DNA of 34,540 bases, taken from Acidimicrobiales bacterium. Lineage in GTDB: Bacteria > Actinomycetota > Acidimicrobiia > Acidimicrobiales > MedAcidi-G1. The stretch lies in contig JAKURV010000023.1 of the NCBI GenBank assembly GCA_022452035.1, forward strand, positions 1 to 34,540. Reading direction: 5' to 3'. A model generated the notes under the pieces. It did not search any database and was not told the origin of the DNA. It saw nothing but the letters and a program-made list of their open reading frames with translations. Numbering within the stretch: the stretch's first letter is position 1; each line of letters opens with the position of its first letter. The translations under genes and the position numbers were made by a program. Below are positions 14,742-23,340 of this stretch, piece after piece.

Positions 14742-16142
14742 GTGACTGAAGACCTCTGGAAGCGGACCGCCAATAATTTGGCCCAGATGATCGCTGCTGG
14801 CGAGGTATCCAGCCTCGAGGTGGTCAACGCCCATCTGGATCGGATCGGCGAAGTGAACGACTGGTTGAACGCCGTCACCCGTGTGCTGGCCGATGAGGCC
14901 AGAACCGCGGCAATCGACGCTGACGCCGCCGTAGCCACTGGTGATGAACTGGGTCCCCTCCACGGTGTGCCTTGCACGGTCAAGGAGAACGTAGACGTGT
15001 CCGGCACTGCCACCACCCAAGGCCTTCCTGCGTTCGCTGAACTCATCGCCTCAACCGACGCTCCGCTAGTTGAACGCCTTAGAGGAGCGGGCGCCATCCC
15101 CATTGGCCGGACCAATCTTCCCGAACTCGGCCTCCGGGTAAGCACCGATAACCCGCTGCATGGCCTGACTCGCAACCCGTGGCACCCCGATCGAACAGCT
15201 GGCGGATCGTCCGGAGGAGAGGGCTCGGCAATCGCATCAGGAATGTCGCCCTTGGGTCTCGGCAACGACATCGGCGGCTCGGTCCGCAACCCTGCCTTCT
15301 GCTGCGGGATCACCTCAATAAAGCCCACCCATGGCCGCCTTCCGGCCTACAGCGTCTTCGAACATGACCAAAATCCGGGGTTGGCCAGTCAGGTCATGCT
15401 CACCGACGGTCCGATGGCCCGATCGGTGGCTGACCTTCGAACCGCTATGGAGGTGCTACACGGGCGTGATCCCCGGGACCCTCGATCGGTGACCGTTCCG
15501 CTGGACGGGCCCGACACCCACCGTCGGGTGGCCGTGGTCCACAGCGTCCCCGGAGTCAACTGCCACCCTTCGGTGATCGACGGAGTCGGGCGTGCCGCAT
15601 CGGCCCTGACTGAGACGGGTTGGGAAGTCGTCGAAAGCACCCCTCCCGAAATGGAACGCTGCTCCGACGTCTGGGCCCACCTGCTTGCCGCCGACGTGGC
15701 GGTCCTGATGGAAGCGGCCCGACCCATCTTGAGCGAAGAACTAGCCGCCGTGCTGGACGGTCTGGCTGAGGACTATTCCAAAGCCGTGATGGCCCCACAT
15801 CTCGTCCACTCCGAGATAGTCCGACTAGCGCGAGAGTGGGCGCTGTTCTTTGTCGATCACCCTGTGGTTCTCATGCCAACGTGGACAGAACCCCCTCCTG
15901 AGCACGGGTTTGACCTTGGGGGCGACGCCATTGTCTCGTTGACAGAACTACTGAGATGTATCACCCCACCCAACCTGCTCGGAATCCCGTCGGTAGCCGT
16001 CCCGGTGGGAGTCAGCGATGGCCTACCTCAAGGCGTGCAGTGCATTGCGGACCGTTGGCGCGACGACCTAGCGCTCGCCGCAGCAGCTGACGTCGAGGCG
16101 GCCCTAGGCGCCATCACCCCAATCAACCCGGTCACCACCTGA
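14742..16142 (+). CDS. Amidase signature family hydrolase
   Basis: A 466-residue cytoplasmic amidase. The Ser-cisSer-Lys triad is visible: Lys81 (TVKEN), Ser156 in TAGGSSGGEGS and nucleophile Ser180 in GNDIGGSVRNPAF; the 24-residue spacing of the two serines is the family norm. It would hydrolyse a carboxamide to acid and ammonia; the substrate cannot be read from sequence. A GatA role is unlikely because gatC and gatB are absent nearby. The GTG start follows a leaderless -10. The amidohydrolase gene begins 45 bp beyond the stop. Confidence 0.93.
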   Translation: MTEDLWKRTANNLAQMIAAGEVSSLEVVNAHLDRIGEVNDWLNAVTRVLADEARTAAIDADAAVATGDELGPLHGVPCTVKENVDVSGTATTQGLPAFAELIASTDAPLVERLRGAGAIPIGRTNLPELGLRVSTDNPLHGLTRNPWHPDRTAGGSSGGEGSAIASGMSPLGLGNDIGGSVRNPAFCCGITSIKPTHGRLPAYSVFEHDQNPGLASQVMLTDGPMARSVADLRTAMEVLHGRDPRDPRSVTVPLDGPDTHRRVAVVHSVPGVNCHPSVIDGVGRAASALTETGWEVVESTPPEMERCSDVWAHLLAADVAVLMEAARPILSEELAAVLDGLAEDYSKAVMAPHLVHSEIVRLAREWALFFVDHPVVLMPTWTEPPPEHGFDLGGDAIVSLTELLRCITPPNLLGIPSVAVPVGVSDGLPQGVQCIADRWRDDLALAAAADVEAALGAITPINPVTT

Positions 16143-16173
16143 ATCAACAAATCGTGATCCGCTATGACGGGGC

Positions 16174-16179
16174 TAAGTT
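16174..16179 (+). promoter_or_regulatory. Leaderless -10 (TAAGTT) for amidohydrolase
   Basis: TAAGTT, an 8-nt spacer, then ATG at 16188. This favours that ATG over the in-frame ATG at 16164, which lies upstream of the hexamer. Confidence 0.5.
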
Positions 16180-16187
16180 CGGGTGCC

Positions 16188-17201
16188 ATGGCCGGGCGCG
16201 AGATGTTCGCATTCCAAGGGCCAGAGTGGTACTCGCAGGTTGATGAGGAGGTCATCGAGCCCGAACTGGCAATCGTTGATCCCCACCACCACCTGTGGCG
16301 CCTCCCCGACTCCGAGTACCTGCTCGCCGACCTGTGGGCTGACACCGGGTCGGGACACCGGATTGAGCAGACGGTCTTTGTGGAGTGCGGCGCCTCCTAC
16401 AGTTCCAGTGGTCCGAAACACCTCCGACCAGTGGGTGAAACCGAGTTCGTGGCCAGAGTGGCCGCCGAGTCCGCTGATGGCCCCGGGGCGCGTATTGCCG
16501 GAATCGTGGCCCATGCCGACCTCCGGCTCGGCGGCCAGCTTTCCGAGGTGCTCGACGCCCACGCCGAGGCCGGCCGGGGCCTGTTCCGCGGCATCCGCCA
16601 CGCCGGATCTCACACTGAGCACCCGGAGATGCTCTTCATCCCTGGCAGGGCGCCGGCCAACCTCTTCTCCGACCCGTCCTTCCGGCAGGGGGTAAGGCTC
16701 CTAGGCGCTCTCGGCTACACCTACGAGAGTTGGCACTACCACTACCAGCTGGGCGAGTTCACTGACCTGGCCCGATCTGTACCGGAGACCACGATCATCC
16801 TCGACCACTTCGGAACCCCGCTGGGGGTGGGCCCGTACGAGTCGCAGCGCGACGACGTCTTCGCCGCCTGGAAGGCCGACGTCACAGAGTTGGCCCAATG
16901 CCCCAACGTAGTAGCGAAGCTGGGCGGTTTGGCCATGCCCGACAACGGGTTCGGCTGGCACCTGGCAGACCGTCCACCCACGTCCGACGAGATCGTCGAG
17001 GCCCATCAGGACTATTTCCTTCACACCATCGACTGCTTCGGCCCGGACAGGTGCATGTTTGAGAGCAACTTCCCGGTTGATCGCCTCTCGGTCTCTTACC
17101 GGGTGCTGTTCAATGCGTTCAAGAAGATGGTCGCCAACTTCAACGATGGCGAACGCTCGGCGATGTTCTCCGGCACGGCGGCACGGACCTATCGGCTCTG
17201 A
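16188..17201 (+). CDS. Amidohydrolase family protein (amidohydrolase_2)
   Basis: A 337-residue TIM-barrel metal hydrolase or decarboxylase of the ACMSD/lactonase-like branch. The metal motif is DPHHHLW near the N-terminus; later blocks are VFVECGASY, the GIVAHADL strand, ILDHFGTPLG (barrel His) and FESNFPVD (barrel Asp). Relatives hydrolyse lactones or decarboxylate aromatic acids. Together with the amidase upstream it suggests breakdown of an imported organic compound. An earlier in-frame ATG (16164) would add eight residues. Confidence 0.88.
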   Translation: MAGREMFAFQGPEWYSQVDEEVIEPELAIVDPHHHLWRLPDSEYLLADLWADTGSGHRIEQTVFVECGASYSSSGPKHLRPVGETEFVARVAAESADGPGARIAGIVAHADLRLGGQLSEVLDAHAEAGRGLFRGIRHAGSHTEHPEMLFIPGRAPANLFSDPSFRQGVRLLGALGYTYESWHYHYQLGEFTDLARSVPETTIILDHFGTPLGVGPYESQRDDVFAAWKADVTELAQCPNVVAKLGGLAMPDNGFGWHLADRPPTSDEIVEAHQDYFLHTIDCFGPDRCMFESNFPVDRLSVSYRVLFNAFKKMVANFNDGERSAMFSGTAARTYRL

Positions 17202-17307
17202 CTGGGGTAGCGCCCCGGTTGGGCCACCCCCGCACGCGGCCTACGGATCCTCCCGGAGTCGGTGGATTGTGCCTTCGGTTGATCGGGCACCACCGACGTC
17301 ACGAATC

Positions 17308-17313
17308 TAGGCT
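17308..17313 (+). promoter_or_regulatory. Leaderless -10 (TAGGCT) for Ddn-like protein
   Basis: TAGGCT, a 6-nt spacer, then GTG at 17320; no ribosome site. Confidence 0.6.
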
Positions 17314-17319
17314 CGACCC

Positions 17320-17751
17320 GTGCCTAGCGACAGCCAACTGCGGACAATGAACAGGCTGCACCGCGGCCTCCTGAAGGTCAGCGGTGGACGGTTCGGGTGG
17401 ACAGCAGCCAACATGCCGGTGCTCGAGTTGACCACAGTCGGTCGAAAGTCGGGCAAACCGAGGTCGGTCATGTTGACGTCGCCGCACCGGGACGGGGACG
17501 TGATCGTGATCGTCGCCTCCAAGGGCGGAGAAGACACCCACCCAGCCTGGTTTCTCAACCTGAGGGAGAACCCGCAGGTCGTCGTCACCACGAGGGACTC
17601 CCACGAACGCCAGATGGTCGCCCAGGTCGCGTCGCCCGAGAGCCGGGACCGGCTGTGGCCGATCGTGACCGGGAAGCACACCAACTACGCCGGCTACCAG
17701 GAGAAGACGGATCGCGAGATCCCCCTGGTGCTGCTCCAACCAGCGGACTGA
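17320..17751 (+). CDS. Deazaflavin-dependent nitroreductase-family protein (Ddn-like)
   Basis: A 143-residue split-barrel protein of the F420-binding Ddn/nitroreductase family, almost confined to actinobacteria and a few other F420 makers. Visible signatures are LELTTVGRKSGKPRSV, the glycine-rich VASKGGEDTHPAWF segment with its NLRENPQV continuation, and the C-terminal GYQEKTDREIPLVLL. Family members reduce quinones or activated double bonds with F420H2. The neighbouring linalool-dehydratase-family gene starts 87 bp downstream, so both may act on the same unsaturated substrate. Confidence 0.88.
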   Translation: MPSDSQLRTMNRLHRGLLKVSGGRFGWTAANMPVLELTTVGRKSGKPRSVMLTSPHRDGDVIVIVASKGGEDTHPAWFLNLRENPQVVVTTRDSHERQMVAQVASPESRDRLWPIVTGKHTNYAGYQEKTDREIPLVLLQPAD

Positions 17752-17837
17752 GATCAGAGGCTTCGAGTTGAGCCCTCATGCCGGGAGACGGCCCCATCCG
17801 GCATCGTCTCCTGGAAGAAGCCCCGGAGGTGGTCACA

Positions 17838-19328
17838 GTGCCCTTAAGTGAGCCAGCCGCACTGGACGACCGGTCACTGGGCTGGCTCCGCTACCTCCAC
17901 CGCAAAGCCACCACTGCGGATGACTGGGACCGCGAGGGGCGCCCTCACCCCCACTGGGACAACATCACCGGTGCGCCGATGCTGTCTTGGCACCGCTTCG
18001 ACCTGATCGACTCGAGTTACGCAGTGGCGTTGATGGCCGATCGCACACCCGCTTGGCGCGAGGTCTACTCCGAGATCCTGGACCAACTGGTTACCCGCCA
18101 CACGTCGTGGTGGGCAGCGTCGGATTGGCTGACCCAATTTGGCTCCGATCCCGACCGGGCGAACTACCCCGAGGCTTGGCGCTCGATCATCCCTGCCAAT
18201 GCCTGGGGCGAATATGACGTCCCGGGTTGGACGGCAAACGGGATCGAGCCCTACGGGGTGCAAATGGACCCCATAGCGGCGGACGGCATGCTGTTTTTCA
18301 AGGGGTTTTTCGGCCTCCTACTTGGATTACACCGCTACGTCTCCAACGACGAGCAATGGAACCAACCATTCGAGATGATCCGGGACGGAGAGCACTCATT
18401 CACTTGGACCTACTCGGAGATCTCCGCCCATCTGGCCAACCAGTGGCGGAACCGCCCAATTGGCGTGCACTGCGAAAACACCAAAATCTGGCCCTATTGA
18501 CTGAGCGGCGCTGGCCTCGGTCTGAGGCTGCACGACCGGCTCCACGGAACTGATCACCACGGCGCCTTCGATCAGTGGTGGGAGTACGCCACCGATAACT
18601 ACATCACCTGGCAAGACGGCCGACCAGTTGCCATGGATCTCTACTACGACCCAGTCATCGACGAGCACGTATCGACTCCACTGGCGCTGATGGCACCGGT
18701 CTGGTACTTGGCACCGCAGAGATCCGACATGGCCAAGTCGGCTTGGGAAATGGCCGCCACACTCACAGGACTGTTCGGCGATGGTGACCTGGTCGGACTG
18801 GACGACCCGAACCTGGCGTCTCTCTTAGCTATGCAAACCGGCGATTTCACCGACGGCGAGGCCAAAACACGGCTTTGGGAGTACCTCGACGCGACCCACG
18901 AGCCTCAGTGGGATAACGACCTCGGCGAATTCACGTTCGGATTTGGCCTCGGCGAACCCCACCCCCGAGGCCAACTAAACGCCCGGGCCATGGCCGGCTG
19001 GGTGTGTACGCCGGGAGCTTGGAGCCGCATCTTCAATGATCCGAACCTGGGGAAGTTCGACGGACCGACGGTCAGCGGTCTCGACTTCCCGCGCGTCGCC
19101 ATGAGCGAAGCCTGGTGGGACGGCGCCGTCCTCCACCTCACCGCTCATGCCCAGAACTCGTCGGTTGCCAATACCCAGACCTCGATACACGTCGAGGGGC
19201 TGCCATCGGACGACGGATGGGGTCTGGTTCAACCAACTGGCGGAACCACGCCTATCGCGGTGTCAGCAGGAGCTAGCCAACTCGAGCTGGTGGTCAACGG
19301 CGGCCACTACGAACTCCGCCAACTGTGA
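17838..19328 (+). CDS. Linalool dehydratase/isomerase-family selenoprotein (in-frame TGA read as Sec)
   Basis: A 496-residue protein if the TGA at 18498-18500 is read through. Both halves are in the same frame and join into one family-length sequence: NITGAPMLSWHRFDLIDSSY, PGWTANGIEPYGVQ, FFKGFFGLLLGLH, HCENTKIWPY-(TGA)-LSGAGLGL, then LYYDPV and LAPQRSD. In relatives as I recall them the position after KIWPY is Cys. Cys212 and the TGA codon (221) are nine apart, the separation of the two active-site cysteines recalled for Castellaniella linalool dehydratase/isomerase (C171, C180). A SECIS-like hairpin follows at once. The GTG at 17838 has GGAGG 8 nt upstream; the ATG at 17778 is in frame but lacks a ribosome site. 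The substrate is probably a small unsaturated alcohol or a related compound. No sel genes lie in the window. Confidence 0.85.
18498..18533 (+). promoter_or_regulatory. SECIS-like element with recoded UGA
   Basis: UGA is at 18498-18500. The stem pairs 18513-18518 with 18524-18529 (one G-U). If T18512 bulges, C18511-G18530 and G18510-C18531 extend it. The apical loop 18519-18523 is GGTCT. The loop begins 18 nt after UGA. From memory, the E. coli fdhF SECIS has the same GGUCU loop, the same 18-nt distance and a bulged U that SelB recognises. Confidence 0.8.
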
Positions 19329-19436
19329 CGACGCTGCCCGGCTGAAACGCTACGACTAGTAGCCCAATCCGACCGTGTGGTTCGATACCGGGACAGCTAG
19401 CCCAACCAGGGCTTGCCCTGGCAAAGGTGGAATCTC

Positions 19437-19733
19437 TTGTCTCAAACAATTCATGTCGAATTCCCGTGCAACGAAGGTCTCGGGGCAGGACTTGTCGAAA
19501 CTCTGAAATCCGCCCTGGTCGATACCCGAGCCTTTGACGGCTGTGAGTCGATCGAGGTGTACGTCGATGCAGACAAACCCGACACAGTCATCCTTTGGGA
19601 AAAGTTCGCCACCAGGGCCCACCACGAGGCCTACTTGGCGTGGCGTGTCGAAACCGGACTACTCGACATGCTCGCGCCGATCCTGGCTGAAGACCCCAAG
19701 TTTACGTACCTCGACAACCAGCCGGGAGTCTGA
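19437..19733 (+). CDS. Antibiotic biosynthesis monooxygenase (ABM) domain protein
   Basis: A 98-residue ferredoxin-like-fold protein. The pattern ESIEVYVDADKPDTVILWEKF then HHEAYLAWR is the ABM/YgiN signature. Members are small quinol monooxygenases or heme/aromatic oxygenases acting as dimers, but many are uncharacterised. A TTG start at 19437 is preferred: AAAGGTGG lies 7 nt upstream and the protein then begins MSQTIHVEF, the usual family start; the in-frame ATG at 19413 would place eight unconserved residues first. It follows the selenoprotein gene by 108 bp on the same strand. Confidence 0.75.
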   Translation: MSQTIHVEFPCNEGLGAGLVETLKSALVDTRAFDGCESIEVYVDADKPDTVILWEKFATRAHHEAYLAWRVETGLLDMLAPILAEDPKFTYLDNQPGV

Positions 19734-19761
19734 TCAGCGGGCCGTCCACCTCGACGCGAGT

Positions 19762-19785
19762 CGGCCCCCGCCTAAGCGAGGGCCG
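19762..19785. terminator. Bidirectional terminator-like hairpin between convergent genes
   Basis: CGGCCC-C-CGC, loop CTAA, GCG-A-GGGCCG: nine pairs with one C-A mismatch, between the stop codons at 19733 and 19864. There is no strong T-run. Confidence 0.5.
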
Positions 19786-19863
19786 TTCGCACGGTGGGAA
19801 GACCGTGTCCAGCGGCGGCTCCTCAGCCATCCACCAGTACAACCATCCTAGGGAAACATCGGG

Positions 19864-20751
19864 TTAGCGACCTCGCTCGCCGTAATCCCCCCACGGGGCG
19901 TCCCGCTCCCGGATCACCTCCCGGAAACCCTTCTCAGAAAATGACTCTGCCCACCGGTAGGCCTCCTCGGTATGGCGGGTCGCTCCGTCGAAGAACGTGC
20001 CCAGCATCTGTGATGTCCTCAAACCCATGTTCTCGAAAGCCTGGTTGACGAGCAGCTTGTTGAGGGCCAGTTGGTTGGCCGGGATGTGTCGAAATCGTCG
20101 GGCCTCCTCCTCAACGAAGCCAGCCAGGTTCTCCGGTTCGCAAACGTGGGACACCAGACCGATACGGAGGGCGGTCTCGGCGTCGATGGCCCGACCAGTC
20201 AGCAGAAACTGTTTGGCGTGCTCTAAGCCCAGCCGGTACACCCACATCATGGTGGTCGGGGTCCCGAAGATGCGGCTTGGGGCATACCCGATGTGGGCGT
20301 CTGACGCCATGTAGAGCAGGTCGGCGCACAGGATGAGGTCGGTGGCCCCACCGACCGCCCAACCCTTGACCTCGCCCAGCACCGGTTTTGGGCACTCCCA
20401 GACCTTCATGAAGCGTCGGACGTTGTTGGCCATGAATTGGTAGTCCCGAACGGGATCCCAGGCGCCCTCCCGGGGTTCTGGGCCCTGGGCGCCGTACGGG
20501 GTAGACCAGCCTGGTTCGTCTCCGCTCGAAGTTCCGACCTCGGTGCCCTCCGTAAGGTCGTAGCCGGCGGTCAACGAGTCGCCCGCTCCTCGCAGGACCA
20601 CGGCCACTACGTCGGGCGACGCGGTGGCGGAATCGATCCCGGCGGCGATTCCCTGGATGACGGCGTCGGTCAGGGCATTCTTTTTCTCGGGGCGGTTGAG
20701 GGTAATGATCGCGATGTCGTCGCGTTCCTCGTAGAGCACGGGGTCGGCCAT
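19864..20751 (-). CDS. Crotonase (enoyl-CoA hydratase/isomerase) family protein
   Basis: A 295-residue crotonase-fold protein. The N-terminal ITLNRPEKKNALT, the oxyanion GWAVGGATDLILCADL and the IGYAPSRIFGTP segment are clear. The two glutamates of classical enoyl-CoA hydratase are not present: Asp follows GGAT where GGGCE is usual, and the FGQPE position reads IGYAPS. It is therefore a non-canonical crotonase (isomerase, hydrolase, decarboxylase or lyase). ATG at 20751 with GGAAGG about 11 nt upstream. The DMT permease gene ends 51 bp upstream on the same strand. Confidence 0.9.
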   Translation of the reverse strand: MADPVLYEERDDIAIITLNRPEKKNALTDAVIQGIAAGIDSATASPDVVAVVLRGAGDSLTAGYDLTEGTEVGTSSGDEPGWSTPYGAQGPEPREGAWDPVRDYQFMANNVRRFMKVWECPKPVLGEVKGWAVGGATDLILCADLLYMASDAHIGYAPSRIFGTPTTMMWVYRLGLEHAKQFLLTGRAIDAETALRIGLVSHVCEPENLAGFVEEEARRFRHIPANQLALNKLLVNQAFENMGLRTSQMLGTFFDGATRHTEEAYRWAESFSEKGFREVIRERDAPWGDYGERGR

Positions 20752-20802
20752 GCCGGACAGCCTTCCATGCTCAACCTCAAGACGGCAGGGTCCAAGCTGG
20801 AC

Positions 20803-21627
20803 TCACCCGGCCACCACCCCGGTCACCCCGACTAGCACAAGGCCCAAGCCCATGACTTGTGGTGGGCGGACGGCGTCGCCGAACACCAGGCGTCCTAGGG
20901 CCACGCTGATTGCGGGAAACATTGCTCCGGTCACGGCGGCCGGCAGCGCATCGGCCTGTACCCCCAGGATGTAGAGCGTGGAGGCCAGCCCGCCGAACAT
21001 CCCGGAGAACAACGGCGGCCAGCGGGCGCCCTTGGGCGGCATCACCGGCGACCGGCGACCGGTAGCCAACGCCACGGTGAGGATGCAGGCCACGACACGC
21101 TGGGTGACCGCCGGCCATGAGCCACTCGATGTCGACGTGTCGATCAGGACGGCCAGGCCGATGCCGTACCCCAGACCCGACGTCGCTCCCCAGAACAGTC
21201 CCTTACGGACTCCGATGGCAGCACGCCCACCGACCGTGATGACCACCAGTCCGAGTATCGCTACCCCCACGCCGCCGAAGGCCAGCATCGAGGCCTGCTC
21301 GCCTCCGATAACTGCCGTCCCGAACGGGATGACCACGGTCAGAGTGGCCACCGTCGGTGAGATCACCGTCGACGAGCTTCGTAGGAGCCCACCCAGGTAT
21401 GCGATCATCCCCACCCCGAATCCGATCCCGGAGATGGCACCCCGGCCCAGGTCCGGCCACGACAGCTCGCTAGGGAGGACCAGCACGAGGACCAGGGCGG
21501 TCACAGCGGCCAACCCCTGGGAGACCACACCCACGGCCAGCACGCCTGCGGTTCGGGATCCCTGGCGGCCGAACATCTCCGATCCGCCCACCGATATTGA
21601 ACTCAGGGCACCGAGCAGCGCTCCCAT
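20803..21627 (-). CDS. DMT/EamA-type permease
   Basis: A 274-residue integral membrane protein with about nine to ten hydrophobic helices in two repeated halves, typical of the drug/metabolite transporter superfamily. The second half carries the usual end-of-family pattern ALPAAVTGAMFPAISVALGRLVFGD. Probably an exporter of a small metabolite; the substrate is unknown. It could be cotranscribed with the crotonase. Divergent from the homocysteine methyltransferase, with an 11-bp dyad in the shared promoter region. Confidence 0.85.
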   Translation of the reverse strand: MGALLGALSSISVGGSEMFGRQGSRTAGVLAVGVVSQGLAAVTALVLVLVLPSELSWPDLGRGAISGIGFGVGMIAYLGGLLRSSSTVISPTVATLTVVIPFGTAVIGGEQASMLAFGGVGVAILGLVVITVGGRAAIGVRKGLFWGATSGLGYGIGLAVLIDTSTSSGSWPAVTQRVVACILTVALATGRRSPVMPPKGARWPPLFSGMFGGLASTLYILGVQADALPAAVTGAMFPAISVALGRLVFGDAVRPPQVMGLGLVLVGVTGVVAG

Positions 21628-21657
21628 CAGTTAGTGGGGGCCGGAGCGGACATCTCC

Positions 21658-21695
21658 GGGACACTAGGTGGGTCAACCTCCACGCCTAGTGTCCC
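21658..21695. promoter_or_regulatory. 11-bp perfect dyad (operator or leader hairpin)
   Basis: GGGACACTAGG and CCTAGTGTCCC are perfectly complementary, separated by 16 bp. It sits between the DMT permease start (21627) and the homocysteine methyltransferase start (21736). It could be a repressor operator for both genes, or a hairpin in the methyltransferase leader. Confidence 0.6.
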
Positions 21696-21735
21696 CTTCC
21701 ACACTCATCGGTGGTGCCGGACCGCCGGAGGGATC

Positions 21736-22602
21736 ATGACGACACTGCTCGATGGAGGCATGGGCCAGGAGTTGATCAACCGCGGTGCTCCGCGTTCGGC
21801 TGAACTCTGGTCGGCTTGGGCCATGATCGAGGACCCAGGTCTCGTTACCGCTGTCCACAGCGACTACGTGGAGGCGGGTGCCGACGTCATCACCACTAAC
21901 AGCTACTCCACCTTCGCCGACCGTCTCGGCATCCATGGGCTGGGTGACCAGGCCGAGAAGTTGACCCGTCTGGCCGGCCACCTGGCTCGCGAGGTCGCCG
22001 ACTCGGCAGACCGCGACGTCCGTGTTGCCGGGTGCCTACCACCCCTGAGGCATAGCTATAACCCCTCCCCCGACGCCACCTACGAGGAGCTGGTCGCCGA
22101 GTACTCGGAGATGGTTGACCACCTCGCCGGCTTCGTCGACCATTTCCTCTGCGAGACTATGGGTGCTTGCTTCGAGGCCCGAGCGGCGTCAGACGCAGCC
22201 CGGACAGCGGGAAAGCCCGTCTGGGTATCGTTCACCCTCCAGGGTGGCGACGGAGCCCACCTGCTCGATGGGACCCCGTTCGCCGAAGCCTGTTCCTCTA
22301 TCGACGCCGACGCCTTCCTCCTCAACTGCAGCTCACCTGAGCAGATCTTCGACGCCCTGCCCCTTCTACGTACAGCGACCGGCCAGCCGATCGGGGCCTA
22401 CGCGAACGCCTTCCACGGGATGCCTGTCGGCTGGCGTGGACGGGAGGGCAGCCCTCTTCCGGATGCCCGAACCGACCTTGGAGCCGATCCATACACCCAG
22501 GTCCTCATGCAGTGGGTCGACATGGGCGTAGACATCGTCGGTGGGTGCTGTGAGATCGGGCCCGAACACATCGCTCGCGTTCGACTAGCCCTCGACGCCT
22601 GA
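21736..22602 (+). CDS. Homocysteine S-methyltransferase family protein
   Basis: A 288-residue TIM-barrel methyltransferase of the MmuM/BHMT family. Zinc cysteines are visible in LLNCSSPEQI and the C-terminal pair in GGCCEIGPEHI; the N-terminal LLDGGMGQELINRG and DVITTNSYST are family signatures. It transfers a methyl group from S-methylmethionine, betaine or a similar donor to homocysteine, giving methionine. The ATG at 21736 has GGAGGG immediately upstream; the frame is open further 5' without conservation. A second family member starts at 34330. Confidence 0.92.
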   Translation: MTTLLDGGMGQELINRGAPRSAELWSAWAMIEDPGLVTAVHSDYVEAGADVITTNSYSTFADRLGIHGLGDQAEKLTRLAGHLAREVADSADRDVRVAGCLPPLRHSYNPSPDATYEELVAEYSEMVDHLAGFVDHFLCETMGACFEARAASDAARTAGKPVWVSFTLQGGDGAHLLDGTPFAEACSSIDADAFLLNCSSPEQIFDALPLLRTATGQPIGAYANAFHGMPVGWRGREGSPLPDARTDLGADPYTQVLMQWVDMGVDIVGGCCEIGPEHIARVRLALDA

Positions 22603-22637
22603 CGTCGACCCCGACTACACCGCCCGCCGGGTCCCCA

Positions 22638-23333
22638 TCAACCCTTCCGGAGTGCGAACCGGACACCACAGATCTCAAGGTCCGCATTCAGACTGGCACG
22701 GAGTTCTACGCCCGCCAGTCCCTCGCCACGCCCGTCAAGTACGGGCACGAAGCGGATCTCGCCACCGTCCAGGGCTACCACCGTTCCCTCTGTCCGACGG
22801 CCCAGGACCTCGCCCCAGCGTCCCGCCATGGCCGCTGGGTCATCGGCCTGGATCTCCACGGCCACGATGCCGCTGACCATGCCCGTCTGTCGATGGTCCC
22901 GCCAGTTGGGGCCGGCCCAGGGCCAGGCCGTCCAGTCGTCGGTCTCGTCCACCGACAGGATGGCGCCACCGACGTCTCGGGGATGCAGATGCAACCCGAC
23001 GATCCCGGGCATACGGGCCTCCAGGACAATACGGACGTCTATCTCCCCAATCCGGTCGCGGAAATCCTCCAGGTCATCGGTCTGGAGGATGACCATGTAG
23101 CCGCCGTCTCCACCCCGCCGCTGCAGGTGTCGACCGGCCGCAGTGCCCTCCTCTATCGGTGCCACCACCTCGAGCACGGTGTCACCAACCGGGAATAGGA
23201 CATTCCGGAGTCCGAACCTCTCTACCCCGAGATCGTGGGCGCAGGCCGCCACGGCTAACTGGTCCACGAGATCGACCTCGACCTGGTCCAGATCGCCGGC
23301 CACTAACGCCACCTGTCTGAGTCTCATCACCAT
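22638..23333 (-). CDS. VOC/glyoxalase-superfamily protein
   Basis: A 231-residue protein of two beta-alpha-beta-beta-beta modules. The first begins MRLRQVALVAGDLDQV and contains FPVGDTVLEVVAP; the second begins near GIVAVEIQADDPAAM. Possible metal ligands include the Glu in LEVVAP and the LHLHPRD histidines. The family covers lyases, isomerases, dioxygenases and resistance proteins; the reaction is not predictable. The ATG at 23333 has a leaderless -10. It converges on the methyltransferase and is divergent from the aldo/keto reductase. Confidence 0.8.
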   Translation of the reverse strand: MVMRLRQVALVAGDLDQVEVDLVDQLAVAACAHDLGVERFGLRNVLFPVGDTVLEVVAPIEEGTAAGRHLQRRGGDGGYMVILQTDDLEDFRDRIGEIDVRIVLEARMPGIVGLHLHPRDVGGAILSVDETDDWTAWPWAGPNWRDHRQTGMVSGIVAVEIQADDPAAMAGRWGEVLGRRTEGTVVALDGGEIRFVPVLDGRGEGLAGVELRASLNADLEICGVRFALRKG

Positions 23334-23340
23334 CTGGTCG

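Noticed and set aside
17778-19328. Two separate genes (17778-18500 and 18633-19328) or a pseudogene.
   Set aside because: Both parts are in one frame, the 132 bp between them encode family-like sequence, and a SECIS-like hairpin follows the TGA. A simple nonsense mutation remains the alternative.
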